Source: Pollenia angustigena (Eukaryota > Arthropoda > Insecta > Diptera > Polleniidae). From it: a DNA stretch of 64,000 nt. Below are positions 54,675 to 64,000 of this stretch, piece by piece. Both the position numbers and the translations under genes were made by a program. The notes beneath the pieces are model-generated. The model had not been told where the DNA came from. It worked only from the letters and a program-made list of their open reading frames with translations, and made no database searches. The stretch is taken from positions 97,364,151 to 97,428,150 of the forward strand of contig OV884060.1 in assembly GCA_930367215.1 (NCBI GenBank), written 5' to 3'. Position 1 is the stretch's first letter, and each line of letters begins with the position of its first letter.

Positions 54675-57540
54675 CTAAAGATTCGACAACGAATGTCCTT
54701 CCCACTGCTTCATCATATCCACCACCGTAGTAGTGTGCCTAGGTCCTTCACAGTTCCCAACCCGTTCGACTTCGTACCGACCATGGTTTAGCTTCCGTGT
54801 GATTCGATACGGTCCAAGAAATTTCGGCCTCAGCTTCATACCGGTTCCGAACTGCATGCGCTTGATTGCGACCAACTCGTTGACATTGTACGTGGTCTCT
54901 GGGACTCTCTTGCGGTTGTATTCTTTAAGATTCTCCTGCTGTATCTTTAATATGTTCTCTCTAGCTTCTTGTCTTATACTCTCCCGCTCAGAGTTCAAAG
55001 TTTCTATTGTTAGTTCGGTTAGCATTTTTTTAATATCAGTATCTACCTCATTTCTCATATCCAGGCCTGTCAATAATTTGAAAGGTGTGACTTTTGTGCT
55101 TCTAGGTGGAGTACTATTGAGAACTCGTTGAACTCGACCTACGTGCTTATACCAACTATCGGGTTTCCCTACACACAATTTAGTTAACATACCGATTATT
55201 GTGCTGTTCATTCTCTCAACTTGGCCATTTCCCCTGGGTACTCCTGTTGCTATAAGGTGTTGTATATTTCGTAATTTGCAGTATTCTTCAAATTGGCCCG
55301 ATGTTAATGCGCTACCTCTATCGGTTATCATTCTGCTCGGGTTTCCAAAAATAATCGCCTGTTTCGTCAATCGATCTACAACTTCGTTTGCGCCAGTACT
55401 CTTAGTGGGGTATAGCCAAACAAACTTGGAAAAGGCGCCTACAACAACTAGAACGTAATTATATTGCTTGCGTGTGCATTCCTTCGGTCCTACGTGATCT
55501 AGGTAATATGTTAACAGAGGAACATCTGCCTTGTCGATTTTTTCGCCTCCGAAACCAAACATTCTACACAGCTTCTAATTACGTGCTCAACTTTATCGGA
55601 AAGTTTGGGAATATAATATGACTTCTGTATAAGTTACTGTGTTTTGCTGGTAGCAAAATGTCCTTGCCTATGTGCCATCTCGATTATTTCTCTTTCCATC
55701 GAGGTCGGTACTACTATAAGTTCGTTGTTAGGGTCTTTGTACAGAATATCGAATTTAATGAAGTAATCTTGGTATGAGTCCTTTTCTAGTATTTTCCGAA
55801 CTGCCTTAATCCAATCGTCCTGCATTTGTGCTTGTTTTATCCGGTGACATAAGGAATCCTCGATCATGAGACATGTTAAGCGACTACGTGCGTCTACGTG
55901 CTTCATCCTTTCTCGGTCTATGCTCTATCTGATAATTGAAATCTTGCAAGAAAAGAGCCCATCTCGAAACTCTAGTTGGCACGTCCTGTTTCCGCATTGT
56001 TAATGCAAATGCGTTGCAATCTGTTACAATTTTTACCGAAATTCCCAATACAAATATTCTCCATTTTTTGAGTGCTTCTATTACGGCTAAAACTCGTATG
56101 AGTGGTACTGTTGTTCCGTTTGTGTAGTTTTCCTGCTCATATATTCAACTTGATGAAATTGCATATCCTCATCCTTCTGCAGTAACACCGCACCATAACC
56201 ATATAAACTAGCATCTGTATGGATCTCGGTGTCTGACTTCGGGTCAAAAATTTTAAGTATAGATGCATAACCTGGTATAAATCGCCGTAAAAATTAGGTA
56301 AGCCCCAGAAATCTCTGTAACGCTTTTTGCGTCCTTGGTAGTGGAAAATTTACAACTGCCTTTGTTTTCTCAAGTGATGGGGAGATTGTTGAGTTCTCGA
56401 AAACGTAGCCTAAAAAGTTTTTTTTTTCTCTGCAGGAATTGACATTTTGCCCATTTTATTTTAAGCCCGTTTGTTTCCGCGACTCTTAAAACTTTTTCCA
56501 ACTTTTCTGCGCCTTCGATTTCATCATGGGATGGTATGACAATGTCATCCATGTAGGCCACTAACGTTCCATCATTAATCAATTCACGGAAAACTGAAAT
56601 TATGTATCTGCAAAAAACGGCGGGTGAATTCGATATACCGAAAGGTACAAACTTGAACTCATACTGTCCAGAATTGGTTACAAAAGAAGTATATTTCTGT
56701 GAGTCTGGTTCAATTGGTACGTGAAAAAATCCGTTTCGCAAATCTAATGTCGTGAAAACTTTTGCTTCTTTCAATCTATTAATGATGTCATCCATAATCG
56801 CCATTGGGAAGTTGTCTCGTATAATCTTCTCGATTAGTTTTCGGTAGTCGCAGCATAGACGTTTGGTTCCATCTTTTTTCTGCACTAACACCATTGGTGC
56901 TGAATATTCAGAAAAGCTGTGTTTAATAATGCCATCCTCCAACCATTCTTTCACCTGATTATCGTTGCTCCGGATATGGTACTCGTCGAGGTCTATGTGT
57001 CACAGGAATATCATCTTTAAGAACAATCCGCATCTTCACGGGGTAAGTATTTGGTCTTATCGGCCTATAGGCTTTAATTCTATCGTAGATCTTCTCTTGT
57101 GTTTCCTTGTTGAGATGTTTAAGCTTGAGTTCATCCTCTTTAAATATCCGTTTGCCGCTGCATGCATTATTTGCGCAAAATCATTATTAAGTTAAGAGAT
57201 TGGATTGATGTCTGGAGTTTCTCTATCTTCGTTTGTTGATATATTAGCTGTATTGGCTTCTTTCGCCTTATGAGATGCCAAATTTTCCGTTTTCTGACTA
57301 AATGTTGCCCCCTCGGCATCTATTATTAGATCCACTTGACGTAATATATCGTTTCCCACTACAGCCGAATATAATATGTCCCTTTCTCTAGCTACGTGCA
57401 CGCTTATTAGCACTTCCGCTGATTTTAGTTTGATACGAGTTTTGAAGCTCCCTAACGTTGTTATAGTTTTACCCCCTATTCCCGTTAACAGCTTATAATT
57501 CGGTTATAGATCTACATCGCCCAACATCATTAATGTGTCG
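54675..57540 (-). pseudogene. nested Gypsy pol: protease remnant, RT, RNase H, integrase
   Basis: Reading on the minus strand. A protease-like remnant lies at about 57540-57192. RT lies at 56954-56370, an open stretch of 194 codons with the palm motif FTTLDLRNGFFHVP, then GISNSPAVFCR and the catalytic YMDD box. RNase H follows at about 56300-55920 with TDCNAF and frameshifts. The integrase zinc-binding region (HRQGHFATSKTQ) is in 55906-55634. The integrase core and C-terminus form an open 295-codon stretch at 55562-54675, with acidic residues in YLDHVGP, ITDRGSA and GNGQVERMN (34 residues between the last two by my count). The C-terminal FLGPYRITRKLNHGRYEVE module is retained. The RT and integrase segments are individually open, but the chain is broken at least at the RT-RNase H and RNase H-integrase boundaries. 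Confidence 0.9.
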
Positions 57541-57719
57541 TAAAATTCTTCTGGAAGTAGATACAACATCGTCAGCTAATGTCCGTACATTATTATTTCC
57601 AGCTCCTTCGTTATTCAAACCTCTGTTGTTATTCAAACCTCTATTATTATTTCCATTTCTATTGTTAATTCCAGCTCTGTTGTTATTCTCGTCCTCCCGT
57701 CTTTCATTGTTCCCACCAC

Positions 57720-58304
57720 TCGTGCAATTAAACGATTTATGGCCAAACTGTTTGCATTTGAAACATTTTACCTAAGGCTTCTTACAATCACTTGCCAAAT
57801 GACCCTTGTCTCCACATTTAAAACAGCGTTTGTCGTTTTTCGTGTTCACAACTTGCTTTGATTCGACAGCGAACCCCTTCGAGTTTGATGACTCTCCGGC
57901 TGTCCTAATTTTCTCGTACGTTTTCAGCTTCTCTTTACGATCATCTATATTTTGAGCCTGGTATAGAATTGATTTGTTGATGGTTGAATCTTTGATTCCC
58001 TGTATAAAATAGTCGATAAGACTTTCGTCTCGTTGTATCTTTTCGGCCTGTTTGACAAAAGCTTATGGATCTCTAATGCTGACAACTTTACTCCAAATTC
58101 TTTTGTTAGTGAACTTTTCAATGTTGACCAATTTGTTATGTCAGACTGGCTTCTGACGTTAATATTCGCAGCTCCCTTCAGCAGCTGTTTCGCATAAATA
58201 CATTTTCTCAAATCGTCCCAACCAACCGTGGTTGCCACGTCTTCGAGTTCCTGTAGCCAATGGCCAACATCATCACCCAGTGTGTAGTGTACAAAGTTAT
58301 TCAA
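57720..58304 (-). pseudogene. nested Gypsy gag: capsid part and two CCHC knuckles
   Basis: The open stretch 58304-57945 (119 codons) contains WLQELEDVATTVGWDD, LLKGAAN and KSSLTKEFG, typical of the capsid region of insect Gypsy Gag. A stop codon lies just upstream in frame, so the N-terminus is lost. Downstream, after a frame change, two zinc knuckles CFKCGDKGHLASDC and CFKCKQFGHKSFNC are separated by an in-frame TAG. An Asn/Arg-rich tail (RGLNNNRGLNN) follows. Confidence 0.85.
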
Positions 58305-59811
58305 GAATTAGAACTCTAATAAAAACAATAAAAGGCAATAACCATTGAATTGAAACAATTTGGGAAGAAAAATAAAATTATCCTGCTAAATCTACTTTAT
58401 CAAAATCTTGATTCACTTTAGACAAACAAAAATTATTAAATTCGCTCCACTATGAGGAGGACAAAAATGAAAACAAACTTTTCTTCCGATTAATTGTCTC
58501 CTTCAATGTGTCGTTATCCCTTTATACTTCTACAAATTATGATCAAAATAATCTATATAATCATCAACATCTAAAATCTTCAATAGAGGGAATTATTTTT
58601 TGTTCTTCTAACGATCACCAACTTCTAAATATCCTCTATGTGATCAACTCAAAAACATCTAAATTTTTCAAGAAAAAATATGTCCCCCTTCTTCATCTGT
58701 CTAGGTTAATGGCACTCTTGTTTTAATTTACATTTGCCTTATTTGTAATCTTGATTTTTATCAGTGTTCCCATTATCCAATATTATAAAAAAATTCTTCA
58801 TACAACTTAAATAGTCTTGTTACACGATTTCAATTGCTGTCCACGTAAAATTCAATGTATAAAATTGTTTGTTTTATTATAATTTTAATTTAAAGCAAAA
58901 TTAATTTAAAAATATTTTAAAATGAAACCCCAAACCTTGAAAAAGTTGACGATTGCGTATATGGTAACACTGTTTTTGTATAGTCAATAGTATATAAATT
59001 GCGATATATAACAATAATAAATAAATTGTCTACTTATCTAAACATATTATTAGTGTAAGTATGTTTTGATGTCTTCATTAACTGGTGTTTACTGCAACTC
59101 TTCTGCTGGTGTACCCCCCCCCCCCTGTATGTCACTGCTTCTGTCTTTGCTGCTGTTTATTTTCTACGCGCTGTCTCTGCTGTTGTTTATTTTTTCCCCA
59201 CTGTCTCTGCTGCTTCGGAGCAGAGCGACTCTTTTCCTCTTTGCGTTTTATTTACGTACATATGTACACAAACCTTCTTTAAACGATGTTGTTGTTGGTT
59301 TTGTTTAGCAGAACGCTTGATCAGTTTTCTGTTAATATTCTTCTGTCTTCTTTTTTCCCGTAAAGTTTATTTTTTATTTTTGAGTATAGAAACGGTTTTT
59401 TTTTGCTTTAGGAATTTCTAGATTTTTTTTTTAATAGTTTACTTTTAAAAAAAATTTTATTTCAAAATGTTATTTGTTTTTGTGGGTACAGTTTTTATTT
59501 TCTAACCATTTTTAAATTAGTTTTACCACAATTTAGTTTTTTTTCCACACACTTTTTAAGAAATTTCCTTGTTTAAAAATCTTTAAGACTTTTACATATT
59601 TTATTAGCTTTTATGCAATTTCTGTTTAAAATACTTTTAAAATACTTGTACATGTTTTGTTAACTTTGTACCACTTTGTAACTTTTATACAATTTTCTTT
59701 TTAATTTGTATTGCTTTTATGAATTTTAAGTTGTTGTTATTCTTAGCATTGAATGAGTTCACTATGGTGGTTGATATTATTAAATTGGTTGAGCCCCCAT
59801 TTGTGGTTCTT
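58305..59811 (-). other. leader region of nested Gypsy, with primer-binding site
   Basis: About 1.5 kb of non-coding leader between the 5' LTR and gag. The minus-strand sequence TGGGGGCTC at 59809-59801, 2 nt from the LTR, matches the nine terminal bases complementary to tRNA-Pro (as known for tRNA-Pro-primed retroelements). A C run lies at about 59107-59117. A short ~30-bp reiteration of CTGTCTCTGCTG (plus-strand reading) occupies 59141-59215. The rest is AT-rich; small open frames are incidental. Confidence 0.6.
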
Positions 59812-60477
59812 TTGAGCCCCAAGGGTAGGTAGATAAATGGAAAACCTCATTCGTTTATTTTTAATTCATTTATTCAATTCAATTCACTCAAGTTAGGTAG
59901 ATTTATTAAAATAGCTTACACTAGGTTTAAATATTAATTATTTTATTATTCTTTAGTTTTTAGCTTTTCTTTAATTTACAAAAGACTAAAGGCCCAACCA
60001 GAATATGCATAAACAAACTTAAGCTACTGTCAAAAATAAACGAAAAAGCCTTCCAAATACATTTAAAAAAACAAAAACAAAATAAAAAACATTTGATTCC
60101 GTACGGAATGTGCGATTAGTTTCGCACTTTGCTTAAGCAAATTACAGTTTCATAAAATTTAACAAAAAGTTCCTTTAAGTTCAACATGGTTTTACACATA
60201 TGATTTACATGTATTCGCTCAGTTGCTTAAGCCACGGTATTCACATTCTGGTTAGGCCTTAAGTTTATTTCAAGTTTCTGTTACTTCTTGTTTTAATTCT
60301 TCACAACACACTGCGGTTTAGCGACCGAAAACTACTTCTAGGTATCTCACAACTCAAAACTCTACCCCAGACTGACTGTTTGAAACGTACGTGTGTTTGT
60401 TGTTTGTCTGCTGTCATTCCAGTGTATGTCATATGTGTTGTCAATGTAGCGTATATTGTTAGAGTCACCATCCCACA
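59812..60477 (-). repeat. 5' LTR of nested Gypsy element, carrying a MITE
   Basis: 666 bp, the same sequence as 54247-54660 plus a 270-bp insertion (59990-60259) and its 3-bp duplication. It ends CCATCCCACA followed by the TATA duplication. Confidence 0.9.
59990..60259. mobile_element. 270-bp TAA-flanked MITE inside the LTR
   Basis: Inverted ends AGGCCCAACCAGAATATG and, complemented, AGGCCTAACCAGAATGTG are flanked by TAA (59987-59989 and 60260-60262). The other LTR gives the empty site. A PIF/Harbinger type is inferred from the 3-bp duplication. A truncated relative lies at 10001-10107. Confidence 0.9.
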
Positions 60478-60481
60478 TATA

Positions 60482-62658
60482 TATACCCCTTTTAGGGCCA
60501 TACCCTCGAAGCAAATTAGGTAATATTGGAATTTTGATCATATAAGATCACATGTCTAAATTTCATTGGTTGTTTCCTCTAAAAAAATTCACATCCGGTG
60601 TAATTATAGAACGTTTACAAGGCTGTAGGAAATATCGCCCAAAGAAAAATCGCAAAAAAAAAAAAAAAAATTAAAAATCGCCTAAAAAAATTGCATGTAA
60701 ATAGCCCAAAATTTTTGGGCTATTTATCGTTATTGTTGGGTGATTTTTCGTTTTTTAAATTTTTTTTATGAAAAAATGTTGTATGAAAAATGGCCCAAAA
60801 AAATGGGCTATTTTTAAAATTCTACCATAATCTTACATGGCAGAGAAAACCATGTTTTATTATGGTTGCAAACAATAAAACTATTTTTCAAGAAACTAAT
60901 TTAACCATTATATGGTTGTCGGCGACAATGACTTGGTTAAATTAAACATAATATCGGTAGAATTTTTTTAAAAATGGTTTTGTAGCTTTTTCTCTGGGTG
61001 TATATATTAAATATATACATATATATCGAAAATAAGGATTTTCTCTTCTATGGTATAACAAATACTGGCTTCGCTAACTAAAGCTTCTCTGTATCGCCGG
61101 CCTTTGGCCGGGCGGAAGGATTTTCTCCTCTATGGTATAACAAAGACCAGCTTCGCTAACTAAAGCTTCTCTGTATAGCCGGCCTTCGGCCGGGCGCAAG
61201 GATTTTCTCCTCTATGGTATAACAAACACCGGCTTCGCTAACTAAAGCTTCTCTGCGTAGTCGGCAACAAGGCAGTTTTTCGAAGCATTACTTAGCGAAA
61301 CCAGTTTTTGTTAGACCATAAAGGAGAAAATCCTTGCGCACGGCCGAAGGCCGGCTATACAGAGAAGCTTTAGTTAGCGAAGCCGGTCTTTGTTATACCA
61401 TAGAGGAGAAAATCCTTGCGCCCGGCCGAAGGCCGGCTATACAGAGAAGCTTTAGTAAGCGAAGCCAGTATTTGTTATACCATAGAAGATGAAATCCTTA
61501 TTTTGGATATATATATTTAATATATTCACCCGGAGTAAAAGGTATAAAAATATTTTATCCATATTATATTTAATTTAACCAAATCATTGTCACCGACAAC
61601 CATATTATGGTTAAATAAGTATCTTTAAAAAATCACTTGAAATTTTAACGGTATTTAAAAAAAAAATTTACACATTTTTGATTATAAGTTAAGTTTCGGA
61701 CGTTGCAAAGTGTCATAACGTCCTCGTCCTCGTCTTCAATGGACATTATGACACTTTAAAAGTGTCCAAGGACACTACGACACTGGACATTATGACATGT
61801 CACCTAAATTTATATGAATAATAAACACTTTTTTGCAAATTTAGTAATTTTTTTTTTTTTTTTTTGGGAAAAAATTCGTTTTTGCTTATTGGGTCATTTT
61901 TAATTTTCTTTTTGGGCCCTTTTTCGTTTTTTTGGGCAAAATTTCATATTTACCTTTTTGGGTCATTTTTCATGTTCGCTTGGGCGATTCTTCATTTGGG
62001 CGATTTTTCATTTATTTTTTTGGGCCATTTTTCTTTGGGCGATATTTCCTACAGCCCGTTTACAAAAGGAAATTTTTCTTTTTTACGGGGTCCCTAAAAC
62101 CATTGTCAGTGATAACGGTTCTCAGTTTCGTGCAAACGATTTTAACGCCTTTTTGACCAGTTTTGGAATTCAACATATATATACCGCGGTTTATTCCCCA
62201 CAAAGTAATGCCTCCGAACGCGTAAACCCATCTATTATTTCGGGAATAAGGGCTTACTTAACCAATAATCATCGTTATTGAGAAGAAAAGTTATCACAAA
62301 TTAGTCGGGCTTTAAGAAATTCCTGCCATCAGACTATTCAGTGTTCTCCATATCGTGCTCTTTCTGGGTTTGAAATGATCGCTCATGCAAATTCGTATTC
62401 CCTTTTAAAAAATCTGAAATTGCTTGAAATGAGTCGACAACAGTACAATCTTCGTTCACGCCCGGTTTTTGCATTGGTCAGGAAGTTTACCGAATGAGTT
62501 TTGTTCAAAGTAATGCGGCCAAGGCATTTAATGCAAAACTGTCACCATCATTTGTAAAATGCCGGATAAGAGCAAAATTTGGGTCCCACTACTACCTAGT
62601 GGAAGATTTACAAGGTCGTTTAGTTGGCACATACCACGCTAAGGACATTCGTCATTGA
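60482..62658 (+). pseudogene. RING-Gag Gypsy integrase, split by Foldback element
   Basis: The left piece (60482-60620) begins next to the nested Gypsy with GPYPRSK and KFHWLFPLKKFTSGVI. The right piece starts at about 62057 and contains GVPKTIVSDNGSQF and SPQSNASERVN, the second and third acidic positions of the integrase core (34 residues apart by my count). Discounting the Foldback element and one copy of its 9-bp duplication, the two pieces are in the same frame. A Trp codon is TGA at about 62279. Another TGA lies near 62497, followed by the C-terminal SH3-like region (YLVEDLQGRLVGTYHAKDI) up to the stop at 62656-62658. The first acidic motif region is only partly present. Confidence 0.85.
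60621..62056. mobile_element. Foldback (FB)-type element with 82-bp tandem units
   Basis: Flanked by a 9-bp duplication CGTTTACAA (60612-60620 and 62057-62065). The ends GGCTGTAGGAAATATCGCCC and its complement are inverted, and further inverted blocks lie inside (ATGGTTGTCGGCGACAATGA near 60914, mirrored near 61590). The core has three 82-bp units in direct orientation (TGGTATAACAAA at 61051, 61133 and 61215), then three in inverse orientation (61309, 61391 and 61473), each with GCCGGCC..CGGCCGGGCG. Long modular inverted repeats plus a 9-bp duplication match the Foldback group known from Drosophila. No transposase is present. Confidence 0.88.
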
Positions 62659-62710
62659 ACCGTCTTTTCTCTATCCAATAATTTAATGAAATCATAACTA
62701 TTGTCTAGTT

Positions 62711-62799
62711 TGTAGTGAACTTGTTGAGCTGCATTAGTTTATTTTTCGTATCATCTTACGTGTATGACACTAACCTGTAGTTAGGTTCCCCTGTAATTA
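62711..62799 (+). repeat. 3' LTR fragment of RING-Gag Gypsy element
   Basis: About 89 bp similar to the start of the LTR at 40409 and 51589 (TGTAGTGAACTTGTTG, CCTGTAGTTAGGTTCCCC). Similarity stops after GTAATTA, so the LTR is truncated. Positions 62800-62877 are unassigned. Confidence 0.8.
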
Positions 62800-62885
62800 T
62801 CATTTTTTTTTACTCGTCCAAATCGGAGTTACTTTTGGCGTTAATTCTTGTACTTGTTGCTAACCCTTTTATTATCACTACATAC

Positions 62886-63927
62886 CAGAGCTGTAAATGA
62901 ATCATTCATTTTTGATTTTAATTCATTAATGAATTAGAAAATTTTAAATTAATTCTTTTTACACAAATTAATGAATTGAATGAAAATTGACTCAATTCAA
63001 ATGAATTAGAAAGAAATGAATTTCAATTCGTTTTCCAATTCAAATGAATTTGTAACATGAATTGCAATTCGTTTCTAATTCAAACGAATTTCTTAAAGTG
63101 AATTGCAATTCATTTTACAGATTCATTTGAATTGAATTGATTTTGAATTTAATTAAATGAATTAGAAAAATGAATTGGAATTCAAATGAATGAAATCAAA
63201 AATGAGTTGCAATCAATCAAATTCAAGAGCAGATCTAGGGTGAATTACTAAAATGAACTATTTTTTATTGCAGTTTGAAGTTTTTAAAACATAAAGTAAA
63301 CAAATTTTCCAATTGTAGGAAAAGTAGTAAGAATTTCGAGTAAACGAACATAGCTTTGACAGCAAAAAAATGTTGTTGAGATTCAAAATTGCTAAAATCT
63401 TTAAAATTCGATTGAATTTAAAAAAAATGAGTTCTCCACAATACACAAATATGAGATTATTTAAACAAAAAAATTATTGTTAAACACACTTTTAATAGGA
63501 TAGGATTTTCGCCTATACCTAATAATTAAATTCCTATTTTGCCGCTACCTGACAATTCCATTCCAATGCAAAATAAATTCAAAATTCAATCAATTCAGTT
63601 CAAATGAGTTGAAAATGAATTGCTAATTCTTTTTTCTAATTCAGTTTGAATTAATTCAAAATCAATTCAATTCAAATGAATCTGTAAAATGAATTGCAAT
63701 TCACTTTAAGAAATTCGTTTGCATTGGAAACGAATTGCGATTCATTTTACAAATTCATTTGAATTGGAAAACGAATTGTAATTCATTTCTGTCTAATTCA
63801 TTTGAATCGACTCAAAATTCATTCATTTCATTTAATTGTGTGAAAAGAATTAATTCAAAATTTGTTAATTCATTGCATGAATGATTCACGAATTAATTCA
63901 AAAATGAATGATTCATTTACAGCTCTG
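62886..63927. mobile_element. hAT-like inverted-repeat element with reiterated AATTCAAATGAATT core
   Basis: Inverted ends CAGAGCTGTAAATGAATCAT and complement are flanked by CTACATAC (62878-62885) and GTACATAC (63928-63935), an 8-bp duplication with one mismatch. Terminal CAGAG and the 8-bp duplication are typical of hAT. The arms, about 300 bp each, are built from dozens of degenerate GAATTGAATT / AATTCAAATGAATT motifs. A unique AT-rich centre lies at about 63200-63560. There is no transposase. Confidence 0.85.
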
Positions 63928-64000
63928 GTACATACTGATATTTTAATTTGACAATGCTATTATGTGGATCTATGTTTTTTAATATTTGACGCGTTTGCCT

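Larger units (their letters stand above)
54247..60477 (-). mobile_element. second Ty3/Gypsy LTR retrotransposon, nested
   Basis: Complete in structure: two LTRs starting TGTGG and ending CCACA, a 4-bp duplication TATA (54243-54246 and 60478-60481), a tRNA-Pro-like primer-binding site, gag with two zinc knuckles, protease remnant, RT, RNase H and integrase, all on the minus strand. The order (RT-RNase H-integrase) and integrase motifs assign it to Ty3/Gypsy. The LTRs are very similar apart from a MITE in one of them, yet the coding region has several frameshifts and stops. It lies within the RING-Gag element. Confidence 0.93.
51589..62799 (+). mobile_element. Ty3/Gypsy element with RING-Gag, split by nested insertions
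   Basis: The 5' LTR lies at 51589, the gag 5' part at 52126, broken pol at 52694-54239, integrase in two pieces at 60482-60620 and 62057-62658, and a 3' LTR fragment at 62711-62799. Two later elements split it: a minus-strand Gypsy (54247-60477) and a Foldback element (60621-62056). Internal sequence is missing between gag and RT, and between RNase H and integrase. RT and integrase (SPQSNASERVN) resemble the 412/mdg1- and Osvaldo-like Gypsy groups; the clade is not settled. Confidence 0.85.

Noticed and set aside
58508..58726. 72-codon plus-strand frame in the nested Gypsy leader
   Set aside because: AT-rich, antisense to the element, no domain.
59085..59308. Cys/Leu-rich frames of 65-80 codons
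   Set aside because: Produced by the ~30-bp CTGTCTCTGCTG reiteration and a C run in the Gypsy leader.
61864..62097. FF/GP-rich frames of 74-77 codons next to the integrase
   Set aside because: They arise from TTTTTGGG reiterations in the right arm of the Foldback element. Only the sequence after 62057 is integrase.

Overview
This window looks like repeat-dense, AT-rich heterochromatin of a higher fly (Diptera). That assignment is an inference. It rests on jockey-clade, X-element-like LINEs with a fly-type downstream promoter motif, two Ty3/Gypsy LTR elements, a Foldback element, a Penelope-like fragment, many short inverted-repeat elements and satellite arrays. I found no convincing host protein-coding gene, rRNA or canonical tRNA. 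Nearly everything that can be read is transposon-derived, and only one long retrotransposon ORF is uninterrupted over its full length (ORF1 of LINE copy B).

Layout. 1-1345: a 166-bp satellite array with 3-monomer higher-order structure. 1.9-7.4 kb: LINE copy A (+), carrying a nested hAT-like MITE and itself inserted in the end of a TA-flanked element. 7.4-15.1 kb: a patchwork of non-autonomous DNA elements and foldback hairpins. 15.3-17.6 kb: a second 166-bp array, a diverged relative of the first. 18.8-19.9 kb: 2.4 nearly identical 469-bp tandem repeats. 20.5-25.1 kb: LINE copy B (-). 28.1-32.8 kb: LINE copy C (-). 37.1-53.9 kb: a tandem 5.6-kb duplication. Its second unit was later hit by LINE copy D (+) and by a TAA-flanked DNA element, so the first unit preserves both empty sites. 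51.6-62.8 kb: a Ty3/Gypsy element whose Gag begins with a RING-finger-like domain. It is split by a second Ty3/Gypsy element on the minus strand (54.2-60.5 kb, TATA target duplication) and by a Foldback element (60.6-62.1 kb, 9-bp target duplication). 62.9-63.9 kb: a large hAT-like inverted-repeat element.

How the parts relate. The four LINE copies share one design: ORF1 with a PRE_C2HC-like region and three CCHC-type knuckles, and ORF2 with an APE endonuclease and a reverse transcriptase. The two ORFs overlap by ATGA. Copies A and D sit at unrelated sites with different target duplications, yet share the same ORF1 5-bp deletion and the same ORF2 stop codon. They therefore appear to descend from an already defective source that was moved in trans. 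The nesting gives a relative chronology: the RING-Gag element is older than the duplication, and the duplication is older than the insertions of LINE D and the 889-bp TAA element. The mixture of nested, oppositely oriented transposon pieces beside satellites resembles pericentromeric DNA and could act as a piRNA source, which cannot be tested from sequence alone.
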